Below, piece by piece: positions 51,414 through 62,114 of a DNA stretch of 64,000 nucleotides. The notes under the pieces are model-generated. The model saw nothing but the letters and a program-made list of their open reading frames with translations, did not search any database and had not been told where the DNA came from. Origin of the DNA: Armatimonadota bacterium. GTDB taxonomy: Bacteria; Sysuimicrobiota; Sysuimicrobiia; Sysuimicrobiales; Humicultoraceae. How positions within the stretch are numbered: the first letter of the stretch is position 1; each line of letters begins with the position of its first letter. The position numbers and the translations under genes are program-made. The stretch spans positions 62,001 to 126,000 of the forward strand of contig JAVKIA010000003.1 of NCBI GenBank assembly GCA_031459715.1. Direction: 5' to 3'.

Positions 51414-52073
51414 ATGACCGACCCGACACCCGGCGACCGCGAGGACACCCGCCGCCGCATCACCGTCATCTCCTGGTGGGTGCGGGACCTGCTGGCCACC
51501 CGCCGGCCCTGGGGGCGGATCCGGAGCGGGCTAGCGGCGAGCCACCCCTGGTGGCGGCGCGCCCGGGCCACCGTCGTCGAGACGGCAAAGACCCTGCTCA
51601 TCGCCTTCCTCCTGGCCCAGCTGATCATGGTCTCCGTGGCCCAGGCTTTCCAGGTGGAGCAGTACTCCATGGAACCCACCCTGCTGCCACACGACCGGGT
51701 GCTGGTGAGCAAGTTCATCTACCGGCTGCGCGAGCCGGCCCGGGGCGATGTAATCGTCCTGCGCTACCCGCGAAATCCGGAACGGAACTACATCAAGCGG
51801 GTGATCGGCCTGCCCGGTGAGACCATCGCCATCCGGCAGGGAACCCTCTATGTGAACGGCCAGCCCATCCGGGAGGATTACCTGAACGGCGAGACCGTGG
51901 GAGACTTCGGCCCGGTCACCGTGCCGCTGGATTCCGTCTTCGTCATGGGCGACAACCGCAACAACAGCGAGGACAGCCGGGCCTTCGGCCCGCTGAAGCG
52001 GACCCTGATCGTGGGCCAGGCGATCCTCATCTACTGGCCGCCGCAGCGCCTGCGCCTGATCGCCGGACGGTAA
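51414..52073 (+). CDS. lepB: Signal peptidase I
   Basis: Membrane-bound serine peptidase that removes signal peptides, 219 aa. One membrane helix at residues 60-78 (LLIAFLLAQLIMVSVAQ), catalytic Ser85 in QYSMEPTLLPHD, catalytic Lys128 in YIKRVIGLPGE, and box E GDNRNNSEDSRAFG. A basic cytoplasmic N-terminal region of about 55 residues is longer than usual. It sits directly downstream of tRNA-Ser. Confidence 0.96.
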   Translation: MTDPTPGDREDTRRRITVISWWVRDLLATRRPWGRIRSGLAASHPWWRRARATVVETAKTLLIAFLLAQLIMVSVAQAFQVEQYSMEPTLLPHDRVLVSKFIYRLREPARGDVIVLRYPRNPERNYIKRVIGLPGETIAIRQGTLYVNGQPIREDYLNGETVGDFGPVTVPLDSVFVMGDNRNNSEDSRAFGPLKRTLIVGQAILIYWPPQRLRLIAGR

Positions 52074-52210
52074 GCGTCTTCTCTGGCAGGGCCCTGGTAG
52101 ACGATGAGAAGGTCCACCCATGCGTCAAGGAGTGGCGCACCCAGAAAATCGTCCTGCGTGCCTTCGCAAAGATAGTCCAGACCAACGCGCTGGAGTTCGG
52201 TACGCACGTC

Positions 52211-52500
52211 TTAGGGAAGAGGCCTGGCCACAATTACATCCGTCAGTGCCATGATGCCCCCCGATTTAAGCACACGTGCCATTTCGGGCTGCCCAATATC
52301 GGTTGGAGAGGAAGTCGGAAAAACGATAAATTCGCTCACCAAAGCCTCTAAAGTGCTATCAGGAAAAGGAATGCGTGTCTTCTCTGCTTGGTGAAACTCG
52401 ACGACACTTTCTAGCTAGTTCTTGCTCTTTCGCATGTTGGCGAGCAGGTTCCAGCAGTTGTTGATCAAGTTCTATGCCAGTGACCTTGCCTTGTCTCATC
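52211..52500 (-). pseudogene. SAM-dependent methyltransferase remnant
   Basis: The piece VTGIELDQQLLEPARQHAKE, a frameshift, then FHQAEKTRIPFPDSTLEALV and EMARVLKSGGIMALTDVIVA match the central part of a class I methyltransferase (post-I, motif II and motif III). A TAA at 52211-52213 and the lost N-terminus make it non-functional. The DNA is clearly AT-richer than its surroundings, suggesting acquisition from another source. Bases 52501-52641 hold nothing recognisable. Confidence 0.65.
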
Positions 52501-52641
52501 CCGCTCGCCAGCCAGGCTCCTCGGCATCAGCGACGGCGCGCAGCGCCGTCCGCTGCATGCTGTTGTTGGGCGATATGATGGAGCGGCGACTTCTGAATCT
52601 CGGTACCACTGCGCACAGGCCGATGGAATACAGCAACCCGA

Positions 52642-55217
<2,576 letters not shown>

Positions 55218-55265
55218 GGAAGTTTCCTCGCATCTCCGTGGGGCCATGACGCCGCCTGACTGCTG

Positions 55266-55306
55266 TTTAGGCCGACCAGCCTAAAACCCGTGCCCCGTCA
55301 GCCTAA
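55266..55306. promoter_or_regulatory. Inverted repeat upstream of mgtA-like gene
   Basis: TTTAGGC (55266-55272) and GCCTAAA (55279-55285) form a 7-bp inverted repeat, with a third half-site GCCTAA at 55301-55306. It lies 49-90 bp before the ATG and may be a regulator site. No magnesium riboswitch was recognised. Confidence 0.4.
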
Positions 55307-55459
55307 CACGAACAGAGCTGGAGGTACCCGCCCACCTTCCCTTATCCAGTCCCATCGGCCTGCGCGCTCGTTTGGCGACATTGGAGCACGAAACCGGTCG
55401 CGGGCCTGTTCCCAATGCTGACAGACAGCCTCTGCGCTGTTTGCCGCGCTGTGCCCTCG

Positions 55460-57196
55460 CTAGGGCTCCTCCTCGCCTGGTTCATCCCCCCTGGCCTGCT
55501 CCCGTTCCCGGATCACCCGCCGCAGGGCCTTGGGGATGCCCACCGTCTTGGGGATCTCCTGCACGATCTCGATGCGGCGCGGCACCTTGTAGGGGGCCAG
55601 CCGCGCCGCACAGAAGTCGCGCAGCTCCCGCCGCAGCGCCCGCGCGTCCTGACCGTCCTTGGGCACCACGTGGGCAACCAGCATCTCGCCGCGTACCCGG
55701 GAAGAGATCCCCACCACCGCCGCCTCCCGCACCCGGGGGTGCTGGTAGAGCACCTCCTCCACCTCGCGGGGGAAGACCTTCAGGCCGCCTATGTTCACCA
55801 TGTCCTTCTTGCGGTCCCCGATGAAGAAGAATCCGTCCTCGTCCATGCGGGCGATGTCCCCGGTGTACAGCCAGCCGCCGCGCAGCGCCTGCGCCGTCTC
55901 CCGCGGGTTGTTCCAGTAGCCCATCATCACCTGCGGGCCACGGATCACCAGCTCGCCCATCTCCCCTGCCTTCAGCTCCCGCTCACCGCCCTCCGGAGCC
56001 ACAATCCTGGCATCGGTGCCGGGTACGGGGACACCGATGCTGCCCACCTTGCGCACCCCGGCCAGAGGATTGGCGTGCGTCAGGGGGGAGGCTTCGGAGA
56101 GCCCGTAGCCTTCTACCAGCCGCGCGCCGGTCAGCTCCTCGAACCGCTTCTGCACCTCTACCGGCAGCGAGCTGGAGCCGGAGACGCAGTTGCGGATGGA
56201 GCGGAGATCGTACCGCTGCACATCCTTGAGCTGGTTGATCGCCAGGTAGATGGGCGGCGCGCCGGGGAAGATGGTGGGCCTGTATCTGTGGGCCACCTCC
56301 GCGGTGGTGCGGGCGACAAACCCCGGCATGAGGATCATGATATTGGTGGCCGCCACCGCCACGGCCAGGTTCATGCAGAGGGTGACGCCGTAGACGTGGA
56401 AGAACGGAACGACGGAGAGGATGCGTTCCTGGCCTTCCTTCAGGTCGGTGACCCAGACTCGGGCCTGGGTCAGGTTGCAGACCAGGTTGCGGTGGCTGAG
56501 CATGGCGCCCTTGGACAGCCCCGTGGTGCCGCCGGTGTACTGCAGCATCGCTAGGTCCTCTTGCGCCACCTCCACCGGGCGTCGCAAGCGTGGCCCCCGC
56601 AGCAGGGAGGTAAAGGGGACGACCTTCTGCTCATGGGGGAAGACATCGCCCTCCTTCTTTGCCCTGGTCAGCCCGTAGAGCAGGCGGAAGAGGGGCGGGA
56701 AGAAGTCGTGCACGCGGGTGACGATAACCGCCTCCAGCGCGGTGTGGGGCAGGACCTCCAGGACGTAGGGAAAGAAGCGGGCGAAGACCACGGCAAAACG
56801 CGCGCCCGAGTCCTTGAGGATGAACGCCAGATCGTTGCCCCGGTAGAGCGGATTGACCTGCACCACCACGCCCCCCGCCTTCCAGACGCCGTAGGCGGCG
56901 ATCACGTACTGCGGCAGATTCGGCAGGGAGATGACCACCCGCTCTCCCTTGCGCAGGCCACGACGGACCAAGGAGGCGGCGAAGCGATCGGAGAGGTCAT
57001 CAAGCCGGGCGTAGGTGAGGCGGCAGTCAAAGGGTGGATGCGCGCTCACCAGAATGAGGGCCACGGTTGAAGGAAAGCGCTGCACCGTGCGCTGCAGGAA
57101 CCCATAGATGGGAAACCGTGGAAAGTCCAGCGAGGTGGGAACCCCGCTTTCGTAGAACCTGTGCCAGGGGCGGCTGCCGGTCTCTAAGGCGTCCAT
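55460..57196 (-). CDS. Long-chain fatty-acid-CoA ligase (AMP-binding)
   Basis: ANL-superfamily acyl-CoA synthetase, 578 aa. P-loop YTGGTTGLSKGAMLSH, substrate-region VVPFFHVYGVT, GYGLSEASP, and the hinge YTGDIARMDEDGFFFIGDRK are present. The C-terminal catalytic-Lys region reads IPKTVGIPKALRR instead of the usual TGK form; a Lys remains but the loop differs by a residue. ATG 57196 follows AGGAGGG. It likely activates free fatty acids to CoA esters; the FakA/FakB system at 28173 is a parallel route. Confidence 0.92.
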   Translation of the reverse strand: MDALETGSRPWHRFYESGVPTSLDFPRFPIYGFLQRTVQRFPSTVALILVSAHPPFDCRLTYARLDDLSDRFAASLVRRGLRKGERVVISLPNLPQYVIAAYGVWKAGGVVVQVNPLYRGNDLAFILKDSGARFAVVFARFFPYVLEVLPHTALEAVIVTRVHDFFPPLFRLLYGLTRAKKEGDVFPHEQKVVPFTSLLRGPRLRRPVEVAQEDLAMLQYTGGTTGLSKGAMLSHRNLVCNLTQARVWVTDLKEGQERILSVVPFFHVYGVTLCMNLAVAVAATNIMILMPGFVARTTAEVAHRYRPTIFPGAPPIYLAINQLKDVQRYDLRSIRNCVSGSSSLPVEVQKRFEELTGARLVEGYGLSEASPLTHANPLAGVRKVGSIGVPVPGTDARIVAPEGGERELKAGEMGELVIRGPQVMMGYWNNPRETAQALRGGWLYTGDIARMDEDGFFFIGDRKKDMVNIGGLKVFPREVEEVLYQHPRVREAAVVGISSRVRGEMLVAHVVPKDGQDARALRRELRDFCAARLAPYKVPRRIEIVQEIPKTVGIPKALRRVIREREQARGDEPGEEEP

Positions 57197-57329
57197 CGAG
57201 CCCTCCTGGGAGTCCCTGAAGCTACAAAGCCTTTTGTCCCTGCTCGCGTCATTCCTGCTCTGACGAACGCCGGACCTTCTATACCAAAGACTTGACGGAG
57301 GCACCTGGCCGGAGGCGACGACGAGGGCG

Positions 57330-57335
57330 TACAAT
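57330..57335 (+). promoter_or_regulatory. -10 element of the SRP RNA gene
   Basis: TACAAT at 57330-57335 is seven bases before the RNA start at about 57342. No good -35 hexamer lies at the usual spacing. Confidence 0.45.
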
Positions 57336-57341
57336 GGAAGC

Positions 57342-57611
57342 GGTCGCGCTAGGTGGGGAGCTAGCGGTTCCCTGTCACCCGCAACCCGCTACAGCGGGGC
57401 TGAATTCCCACCAGAGGCCGGACGCCTGAGGGTCCGGACCGCGAAAGCGGCGACGAGGGCCTGGTCCCGCGCAACGGGATCTGACGAACCCCGCCAGGCC
57501 CGGAAGGGAGCAACGGTAAGTCAGTGCTCCCGTGTGCCGCGGGGCAACCGGGTCTGAGCCGGCTGCGCGGCGCCCGCCTCGGACGCCCTGGTCGAAGGTG
57601 GGTGCGCGACC
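57342..57611 (+). ncRNA. ffs: Signal recognition particle RNA, long form with Alu domain
   Basis: The 5' GGTCGCGC (57342-57349) pairs perfectly with 3' GCGCGACC (57604-57611). The 5' Alu domain has GCTAGGTGGGGAGCTAGCGG and GGGCTGAATTCCCACC. The conserved helix-8 binding site for Ffh is CAGGCCCGGAAGGGAGCAA followed by CGG. The length, about 270 nt, matches the long bacterial SRP RNA as in Bacillus rather than the 4.5S form. A run rich in T (TCTCTTTTCTTC) follows as a terminator. Confidence 0.93.
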
Positions 57612-57686
57612 ATCTCTTTTCTTCGACTTCTTACTCTATCGTCGATCCCCGTTGGGGCCGTCAATCTCCTTCGGGGGGCGGAGGTA

Positions 57687-58421
57687 TTACCGATACCTCT
57701 CCCCTTCGTCACGGAGGTAGCCGGCGACGGCCAGGAACGCGAAGAGCAGCGCATAGGCGCCCAGCCAGAACCAGTGGTCGGCGCGCCAGGGGATCTCCAG
57801 GGCCGCGCTCCACACCACCTCACCGTAAAGCCTGGTGGGAAGCAGGGGCGAGAGCCTGGCCACCGCCGCGGGCAGGCTGTGCGGCCGCACCCACAGGCCC
57901 CCCGCGTAGGAAAGCAGGAGGTAGAGGAGGTTGGCCAGGGGCAGGGCGCCCCGGGGATGGGCCCAGTAGCCCAGGCTGATGCCGAGGAAGGCGAATGGAA
58001 CGCTCCCGGCCAGCACAGCCGCTCCCAGACGCAGCCAGCCCTGGATGCTGAGACGCACCGGGGTCAGGATGACCGCGGTCAGGACGACGATGCCGCCGGC
58101 AGCAACGGCGAAGGCCAGCGCGGAGAGGACGCGGCTGAGGAAGCGGCTCAGCGGGGTGACCGCCAGCGTGCGAAGGTACGTCTCCCAGGGGGAGCGGCGC
58201 TCGCTGGCGATACCCACGCCGAACTGGAAGAAGGCAACACCGAGGACGGCAAAGGCGATGAATGAGGCCATTCCCAGGTTGGCCGCAGACGGGTCCCTGG
58301 CCTGCGGCACGGCGAAGAACACGAAGATCATGGCAGGAAAGATCAACGTGGGCATTACGTAGGCGGGAAGGCGGGCCAGCTCCAGAGTCCGGACCGCGAA
58401 GTAGCTAATCACCAGTCGCAT
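57687..58421 (-). CDS. ABC-2 type permease (SagH/I-like exporter subunit)
   Basis: Export permease, 244 aa, with about six hydrophobic helices (VMPTLIFPAMIFVFFAV, FIAFAVLGVAFFQFGVGIA, GGIVVLTAVILTPV) and the ABC-2 pattern SERRSPWETYLRTLAVTP. ATG 58421 has GGGAGGG upstream and overlaps the end of the protease-ATPase gene by 17 bp. It is the last gene of the azole-peptide cluster and probably forms the membrane channel for the mature peptide, as a homodimer because only one permease gene is present. Confidence 0.85.
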   Translation of the reverse strand: MRLVISYFAVRTLELARLPAYVMPTLIFPAMIFVFFAVPQARDPSAANLGMASFIAFAVLGVAFFQFGVGIASERRSPWETYLRTLAVTPLSRFLSRVLSALAFAVAAGGIVVLTAVILTPVRLSIQGWLRLGAAVLAGSVPFAFLGISLGYWAHPRGALPLANLLYLLLSYAGGLWVRPHSLPAAVARLSPLLPTRLYGEVVWSAALEIPWRADHWFWLGAYALLFAFLAVAGYLRDEGERYR

Positions 58422-59898
58422 CGGTCCCTCCCGTAAGGGCCAGGAAGGCTTCTTCCAGGTCGGTGGAACGGACCTCCAGGTCTCGAAAGGCCACCCCCGA
58501 AGCAACCAGCGCCCTGACCAGCCGGTCAGCATCCGCCGTGTAAATGGTGTAGACGTCTCCGCTTCTGTCCAGGCGGGCCACGCCGGGCAACGCCGGAAGC
58601 CCCCCGGCCCTCAACCGCACCCGCTTCAGGCCCACGCGGGCCTTGATGGCCTCCACAGTACTGTCGACGATGATATGGCCTCGATCGATGACGGCCACGC
58701 GCGTGGCCAGCGCCTCCGCCTCGTACAGGAAGTGGCTCGTCAGGAGCACCGCCCCACCCTCTTGGGCGTACCGCCGGATCACCTGCCAGACGTGGCGGCG
58801 GCTCTCCACATCCAGCCCTACCGTGGGTTCGTCGAGGACCACCACACGCGGAGCCCCAGCGAAGGCCAGGGCTAACCCCAGACGGCGGCGCTGCCCCCCA
58901 CTCAGCCCTCCGACCTGCCTCCGCTCAAGCGCCGACAGCCCCACCAGCCTCAGCACCTCCTCCCTGGGCAGAGGGCGGGGATAGTGGCCGCGCACCAGGT
59001 CGACGATCTCACCCACGCGCAGCGTCGGGGGAAAGGCGACCTCCTGGAGCATCACCCCCAGCGCGCGACGCGCATGGTGGAGGCGAGGATCCAGGCCGAA
59101 GAGACGGGCTCTTCCCTGATCAGGGCGACGCAGGCCGACCAGGATACTGATGGCTGTAGTCTTGCCGGCTCCGTTGGGCCCCAGGAGCAGGAGCACCTCT
59201 CCCGGGTGCAGGGCGAGCGTGACCCCGTCCACCGCCTGGATCCGGCCGAAACGTCTGGACACGTGGTCCAGCTCGGCCACCGGGACGCCTCCGGGCCGCG
59301 CGGGCTGTCCGGGCTGCTGCAGACCCGCCGAGCCGGCGGAGGAATGGGTGGTGACGGGGGGGACGGAGGGCTGCGCGGCCGCCCGCCCTCCCTGCCCACT
59401 GCGGTGGAGGACCACCAGCGTGTTGTATGCGGCATGCGCCCCCACGGCGGCGGCGAGGCTGCCCGTCGCCAGAAACGAGGAAGCAAATGCCGTGCCGGTG
59501 AAGGCGTGCACGGCGACGCCGGGCAACCCCTGGAAGTACCTGTGCGCAAGGGCGAATGCCAGGACCGCGCCCAGGAATCCGACCACGGGCCCCGCCGCGG
59601 CCATGAGCCATATGAGAGCAAACCCGCGCCAGAGGACCTCCTCCGTGCCGGCGCGGAAGACGAAGAAGAGGACCTGGGGGACAAGCCGCGTCCATGGCCC
59701 GCGCTTCAGCCCACTGGCCAGCCCCGGTGCCGATGAGAGGATAAAGAAGACTCCGGCCCCCACCAGGACTCCGCTGAACAGGGAGAGGCCCACAGGCCGC
59801 GCGCCCACGTCGGTCGCCACGTGCCCGGCCCGCAGCAACCACGCCGCAAGTAGCGTCTGCACCGCGACGCTGACCAGGAAGACCGACCGCCTACCCAT
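58405..59898 (-). CDS. Fusion: CPBP intramembrane protease (SagE-like) + ABC ATPase (SagG-like)
   Basis: Single protein of 497 aa from ATG 59898. Residues 1-165 are a multi-helix CPBP/CAAX-type protease with all three motifs: EE-xxx-R in GTEEVLWRGF (Glu86, Glu87, Arg91), F-xxx-H in FALAH (115-119), H-xxx-N in HAAYN (155-159). A Pro/Gly-rich linker of about 40 residues follows. Residues 205-497 are an exporter ATPase: Walker A GPNGAGKTT, signature LSGGQRRRLGL, Walker B VVVLDEPTVGLD, His in LLTSHFLYE, and a C-terminal domain of ABC-2 exporters. In streptolysin clusters these are separate genes sagE and sagG. The start overlaps the SagB-like stop by 8 bp. Confidence 0.88.
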   Translation of the reverse strand: MGRRSVFLVSVAVQTLLAAWLLRAGHVATDVGARPVGLSLFSGVLVGAGVFFILSSAPGLASGLKRGPWTRLVPQVLFFVFRAGTEEVLWRGFALIWLMAAAGPVVGFLGAVLAFALAHRYFQGLPGVAVHAFTGTAFASSFLATGSLAAAVGAHAAYNTLVVLHRSGQGGRAAAQPSVPPVTTHSSAGSAGLQQPGQPARPGGVPVAELDHVSRRFGRIQAVDGVTLALHPGEVLLLLGPNGAGKTTAISILVGLRRPDQGRARLFGLDPRLHHARRALGVMLQEVAFPPTLRVGEIVDLVRGHYPRPLPREEVLRLVGLSALERRQVGGLSGGQRRRLGLALAFAGAPRVVVLDEPTVGLDVESRRHVWQVIRRYAQEGGAVLLTSHFLYEAEALATRVAVIDRGHIIVDSTVEAIKARVGLKRVRLRAGGLPALPGVARLDRSGDVYTIYTADADRLVRALVASGVAFRDLEVRSTDLEEAFLALTGGTDATGD

Positions 59899-60745
59899 CT
59901 CGGTCGGCGGCGGGGGCCGGCCGTCCAAGCGCGATGACGTAGAGGACAGATTCATTCACCCCGTCGATCTCCAGCAGTAGCTCCACCTCGCTGTCGAAGA
60001 ACCCGCCGATGGGCACCGCTCCCAGATGCAGCGCCTCGGCCATCAGGAGGACGTTCTGCGCCGCGTGTCCTGCTTCCAGGAGCGCGAAGCGATATCCCCG
60101 CAGTCCGTACTTCAGCCGCGAGCGCCAGAACAGCGCGGTGACCACCAGGATCGCCGCCGCACCGCTGGCCACATCCGGCTGCACCAGGCAGCCGGCCAGC
60201 CGGTCAAACACGTCCGGAGCGCCCAGGACCTCCAGACCGTGGCGGGATGGGTCGTAGTGGTACAGTCCCGGAGAGACGCCCCCCGAGCGGCCCACGGCGA
60301 GATAGAACTCCAAAGGGTAGAGCGCGCCCCCTGAGGGCGCGGTGCGGAAGCTAAAGCCGTGGCCTACCGGACGGGTCAGGGTGAGGCCGTAGCCAGCGAA
60401 GAGCAGCGCCGCCAGGTCACGCCCGCTGAGCGCCGCCAGGGGCGAGAAGGCGCGGCAGCTCCGGCGGGTCTGCAGCACTCCTCCCAGCGGCACCTCCGGC
60501 AGCTCGGGTGCGGGCAGGGGGACAAGCGGCAGGTGGGGGTAGCGCTTCACGGCGCGGGCCTGTGTCACCAGCACCTCGTGATTTGCGGCGAAGAGCCAGG
60601 TGCCCATCATCTCACGGGCGAGAGTAGACCGGTAGAGTTTGGACGCTTCATGAAACTCCTCGGCCGGGTCCAGGGGGTCGGGGCCTTCACGCCCGTGAAG
60701 CAGCCTGGCCACGTTGAGGGTGGGACTCCCCCGGGCCTGCGACAT
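59891..60745 (-). CDS. SagB-type azoline dehydrogenase
   Basis: FMN-dependent nitroreductase-fold enzyme, 284 aa, that oxidises azolines to azoles. RRSCRAFSP (FMN phosphate), RTAPSGGALYPLEFYL (SagB hallmark), RYRFALLEAGHAAQNVLLMA-like GYRFALLEAGHAAQNVLLMA and PIGGFFDSEVELLL are present. The ATG at 60745 (or GTG 60748) follows TGAGGT. An N-terminal 90-residue extension with FHEASKLYRST is also usual. It works after the YcaO enzyme 34 bp upstream. Confidence 0.9.
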   Translation of the reverse strand: MSQARGSPTLNVARLLHGREGPDPLDPAEEFHEASKLYRSTLAREMMGTWLFAANHEVLVTQARAVKRYPHLPLVPLPAPELPEVPLGGVLQTRRSCRAFSPLAALSGRDLAALLFAGYGLTLTRPVGHGFSFRTAPSGGALYPLEFYLAVGRSGGVSPGLYHYDPSRHGLEVLGAPDVFDRLAGCLVQPDVASGAAAILVVTALFWRSRLKYGLRGYRFALLEAGHAAQNVLLMAEALHLGAVPIGGFFDSEVELLLEIDGVNESVLYVIALGRPAPAADRDG

Positions 60746-60782
60746 CACCTCACCGTCCTTCCCCCAGACACCACGGTCGTTC

Positions 60783-62108
60783 CTACGGAAATGGATGCGG
60801 GTACGGGTTCAGCTCCTCGAACCCAAGCGGCCTCTCCCGCAGGCCCAGGCACCAGGCCGCCTCATAGAGCCGGGACCCGCCGAGGAAACGCCGCTGGTAC
60901 CCCACGTCCAGAGAGCACAGCCCCGGGCAGAGCACCCGGGCCACATACAGTCCTGCCTGACGCACCTCTGGCGACGTGAGGTCTGCGGCGTAGGCGCGCA
61001 CGCCATGCTGGGCCAGTCGGGCGACGACGGCGGAGATCCGGGCCGCCACCGTTGTCCCCTCCAGCGCAGGGACTTCTTGCAGCGACCTGCGCACCGCCGA
61101 GGCAATGAGGAAGTCGGCGCGGCGGGCGTGCTCCTCATAGGAATACAGGAGGACGTGGTCCTCAAACCGCAGGATGTCCGAGAAGTCTGCGGCAAATGCC
61201 CGTCTGCGCAACTGGCGCATCTGCCGGATCCAGTGCCGCGTCTGGAATGCCTCCCGCAGGGCCTTGCCGCAGGCCTCCCGCATGGTTGGCGCGCTGGCCG
61301 CGCCCACGGCCAGGCCGATGGCATCCGGCGGCCGGCCACGGATCACAGCCAGCGCCGTGGGGACCCGGAGGAAGACGCTGAGGTCGACCACCTGATGGTG
61401 GAGCCGGGCGGGAGCAAAGTGGCGGCGCACCTCCGCGCACAGGACCGGGTCGGACTCCAGATCCACCAGGGGAAGGGTCAGTCTCCCGTACCAGGTGAGC
61501 ATGAAGGCGTCCCGCTCGACGACCTCCAGGAGGGCTCTGAGGACGGCCTCATCACGGGTTGGCCCGCAGGCCATCCCGCTGCTCGTGGCATAGCCGATGG
61601 CCGGTTCCCCCTCCCGCCGGCCGGGGGCGAGGAAGACCAGCTGCGCCGGAAGGAAGACGGGGGCACCGTCACTCAGGCAGACGCCCGGAAACCACTGCAC
61701 CCGCGTCTCCGGCGTGAAGGGCTGGTAGGGAAAGCCCGCCTGCGCGTACTGCCGCGGATGAAACAGCGCGAAGTCCGGGGGGCTCACCGCCCGCGGACCG
61801 AGCTCCGCAGCCGAGGCAAAGACCAGACGTGACGGCGGCGCCTGCGTCCCGCAGTAACGCTCCAGAGCCTCGCCCAGCGCCGCCGCCAGCGCCCGCTCGC
61901 GCAGATAGTGGGCGCCCCCCGTCCGCGGGGGGACCTGGTGGCCGAGAATGCCTGTGGCTTCCGACAGCTCGCACCCGAAAAAGAACATCCGGGCGTCGTC
62001 GGGGGCGGCGAGAAACTCATGGACGTGCTTGATGATGCCAGCAAGCGGAGAGACGAACTCGCCAGAGCGAAGCGCCACCTCCTGGCTGACCGTGCCGGCG
62101 GTCGGCAT
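60783..62108 (-). CDS. YcaO-domain azoline-forming cyclodehydratase
   Basis: ATP-dependent cyclodehydratase (SagD-like), 441 aa, converting Cys/Ser/Thr in the precursor to azolines. The ATP/Mg-binding Glu cluster is in ALLEVVERDAFML, with YATSSGMACGPTRDEAVLRA just before and RALAAALGEALERYCG earlier. The C-terminus ends LNPYPHPFP, the proline-rich PxPxP-type tail needed by peptide-modifying YcaO enzymes. ATG 62108 follows GAGGAG and begins 6 bp after the E1-like stop. Confidence 0.93.
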   Translation of the reverse strand: MPTAGTVSQEVALRSGEFVSPLAGIIKHVHEFLAAPDDARMFFFGCELSEATGILGHQVPPRTGGAHYLRERALAAALGEALERYCGTQAPPSRLVFASAAELGPRAVSPPDFALFHPRQYAQAGFPYQPFTPETRVQWFPGVCLSDGAPVFLPAQLVFLAPGRREGEPAIGYATSSGMACGPTRDEAVLRALLEVVERDAFMLTWYGRLTLPLVDLESDPVLCAEVRRHFAPARLHHQVVDLSVFLRVPTALAVIRGRPPDAIGLAVGAASAPTMREACGKALREAFQTRHWIRQMRQLRRRAFAADFSDILRFEDHVLLYSYEEHARRADFLIASAVRRSLQEVPALEGTTVAARISAVVARLAQHGVRAYAADLTSPEVRQAGLYVARVLCPGLCSLDVGYQRRFLGGSRLYEAAWCLGLRERPLGFEELNPYPHPFP

Positions 62109-62114
62109 GGCTCC

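Noticed and set aside
57342-57540. Possible FMN riboswitch because of GGGCTGAATTCCCACC-like sequence
   Set aside because: The 5'/3' perfect pairing, the Alu-domain pattern and the GGAAGGGAGCA helix-8 site identify it as SRP RNA; no riboflavin gene follows.
57524-57979. Plus-strand frame overlapping the end of the SRP RNA
   Set aside because: Starts inside the RNA, is Arg/Pro-rich and opposes the permease gene; no family motif.
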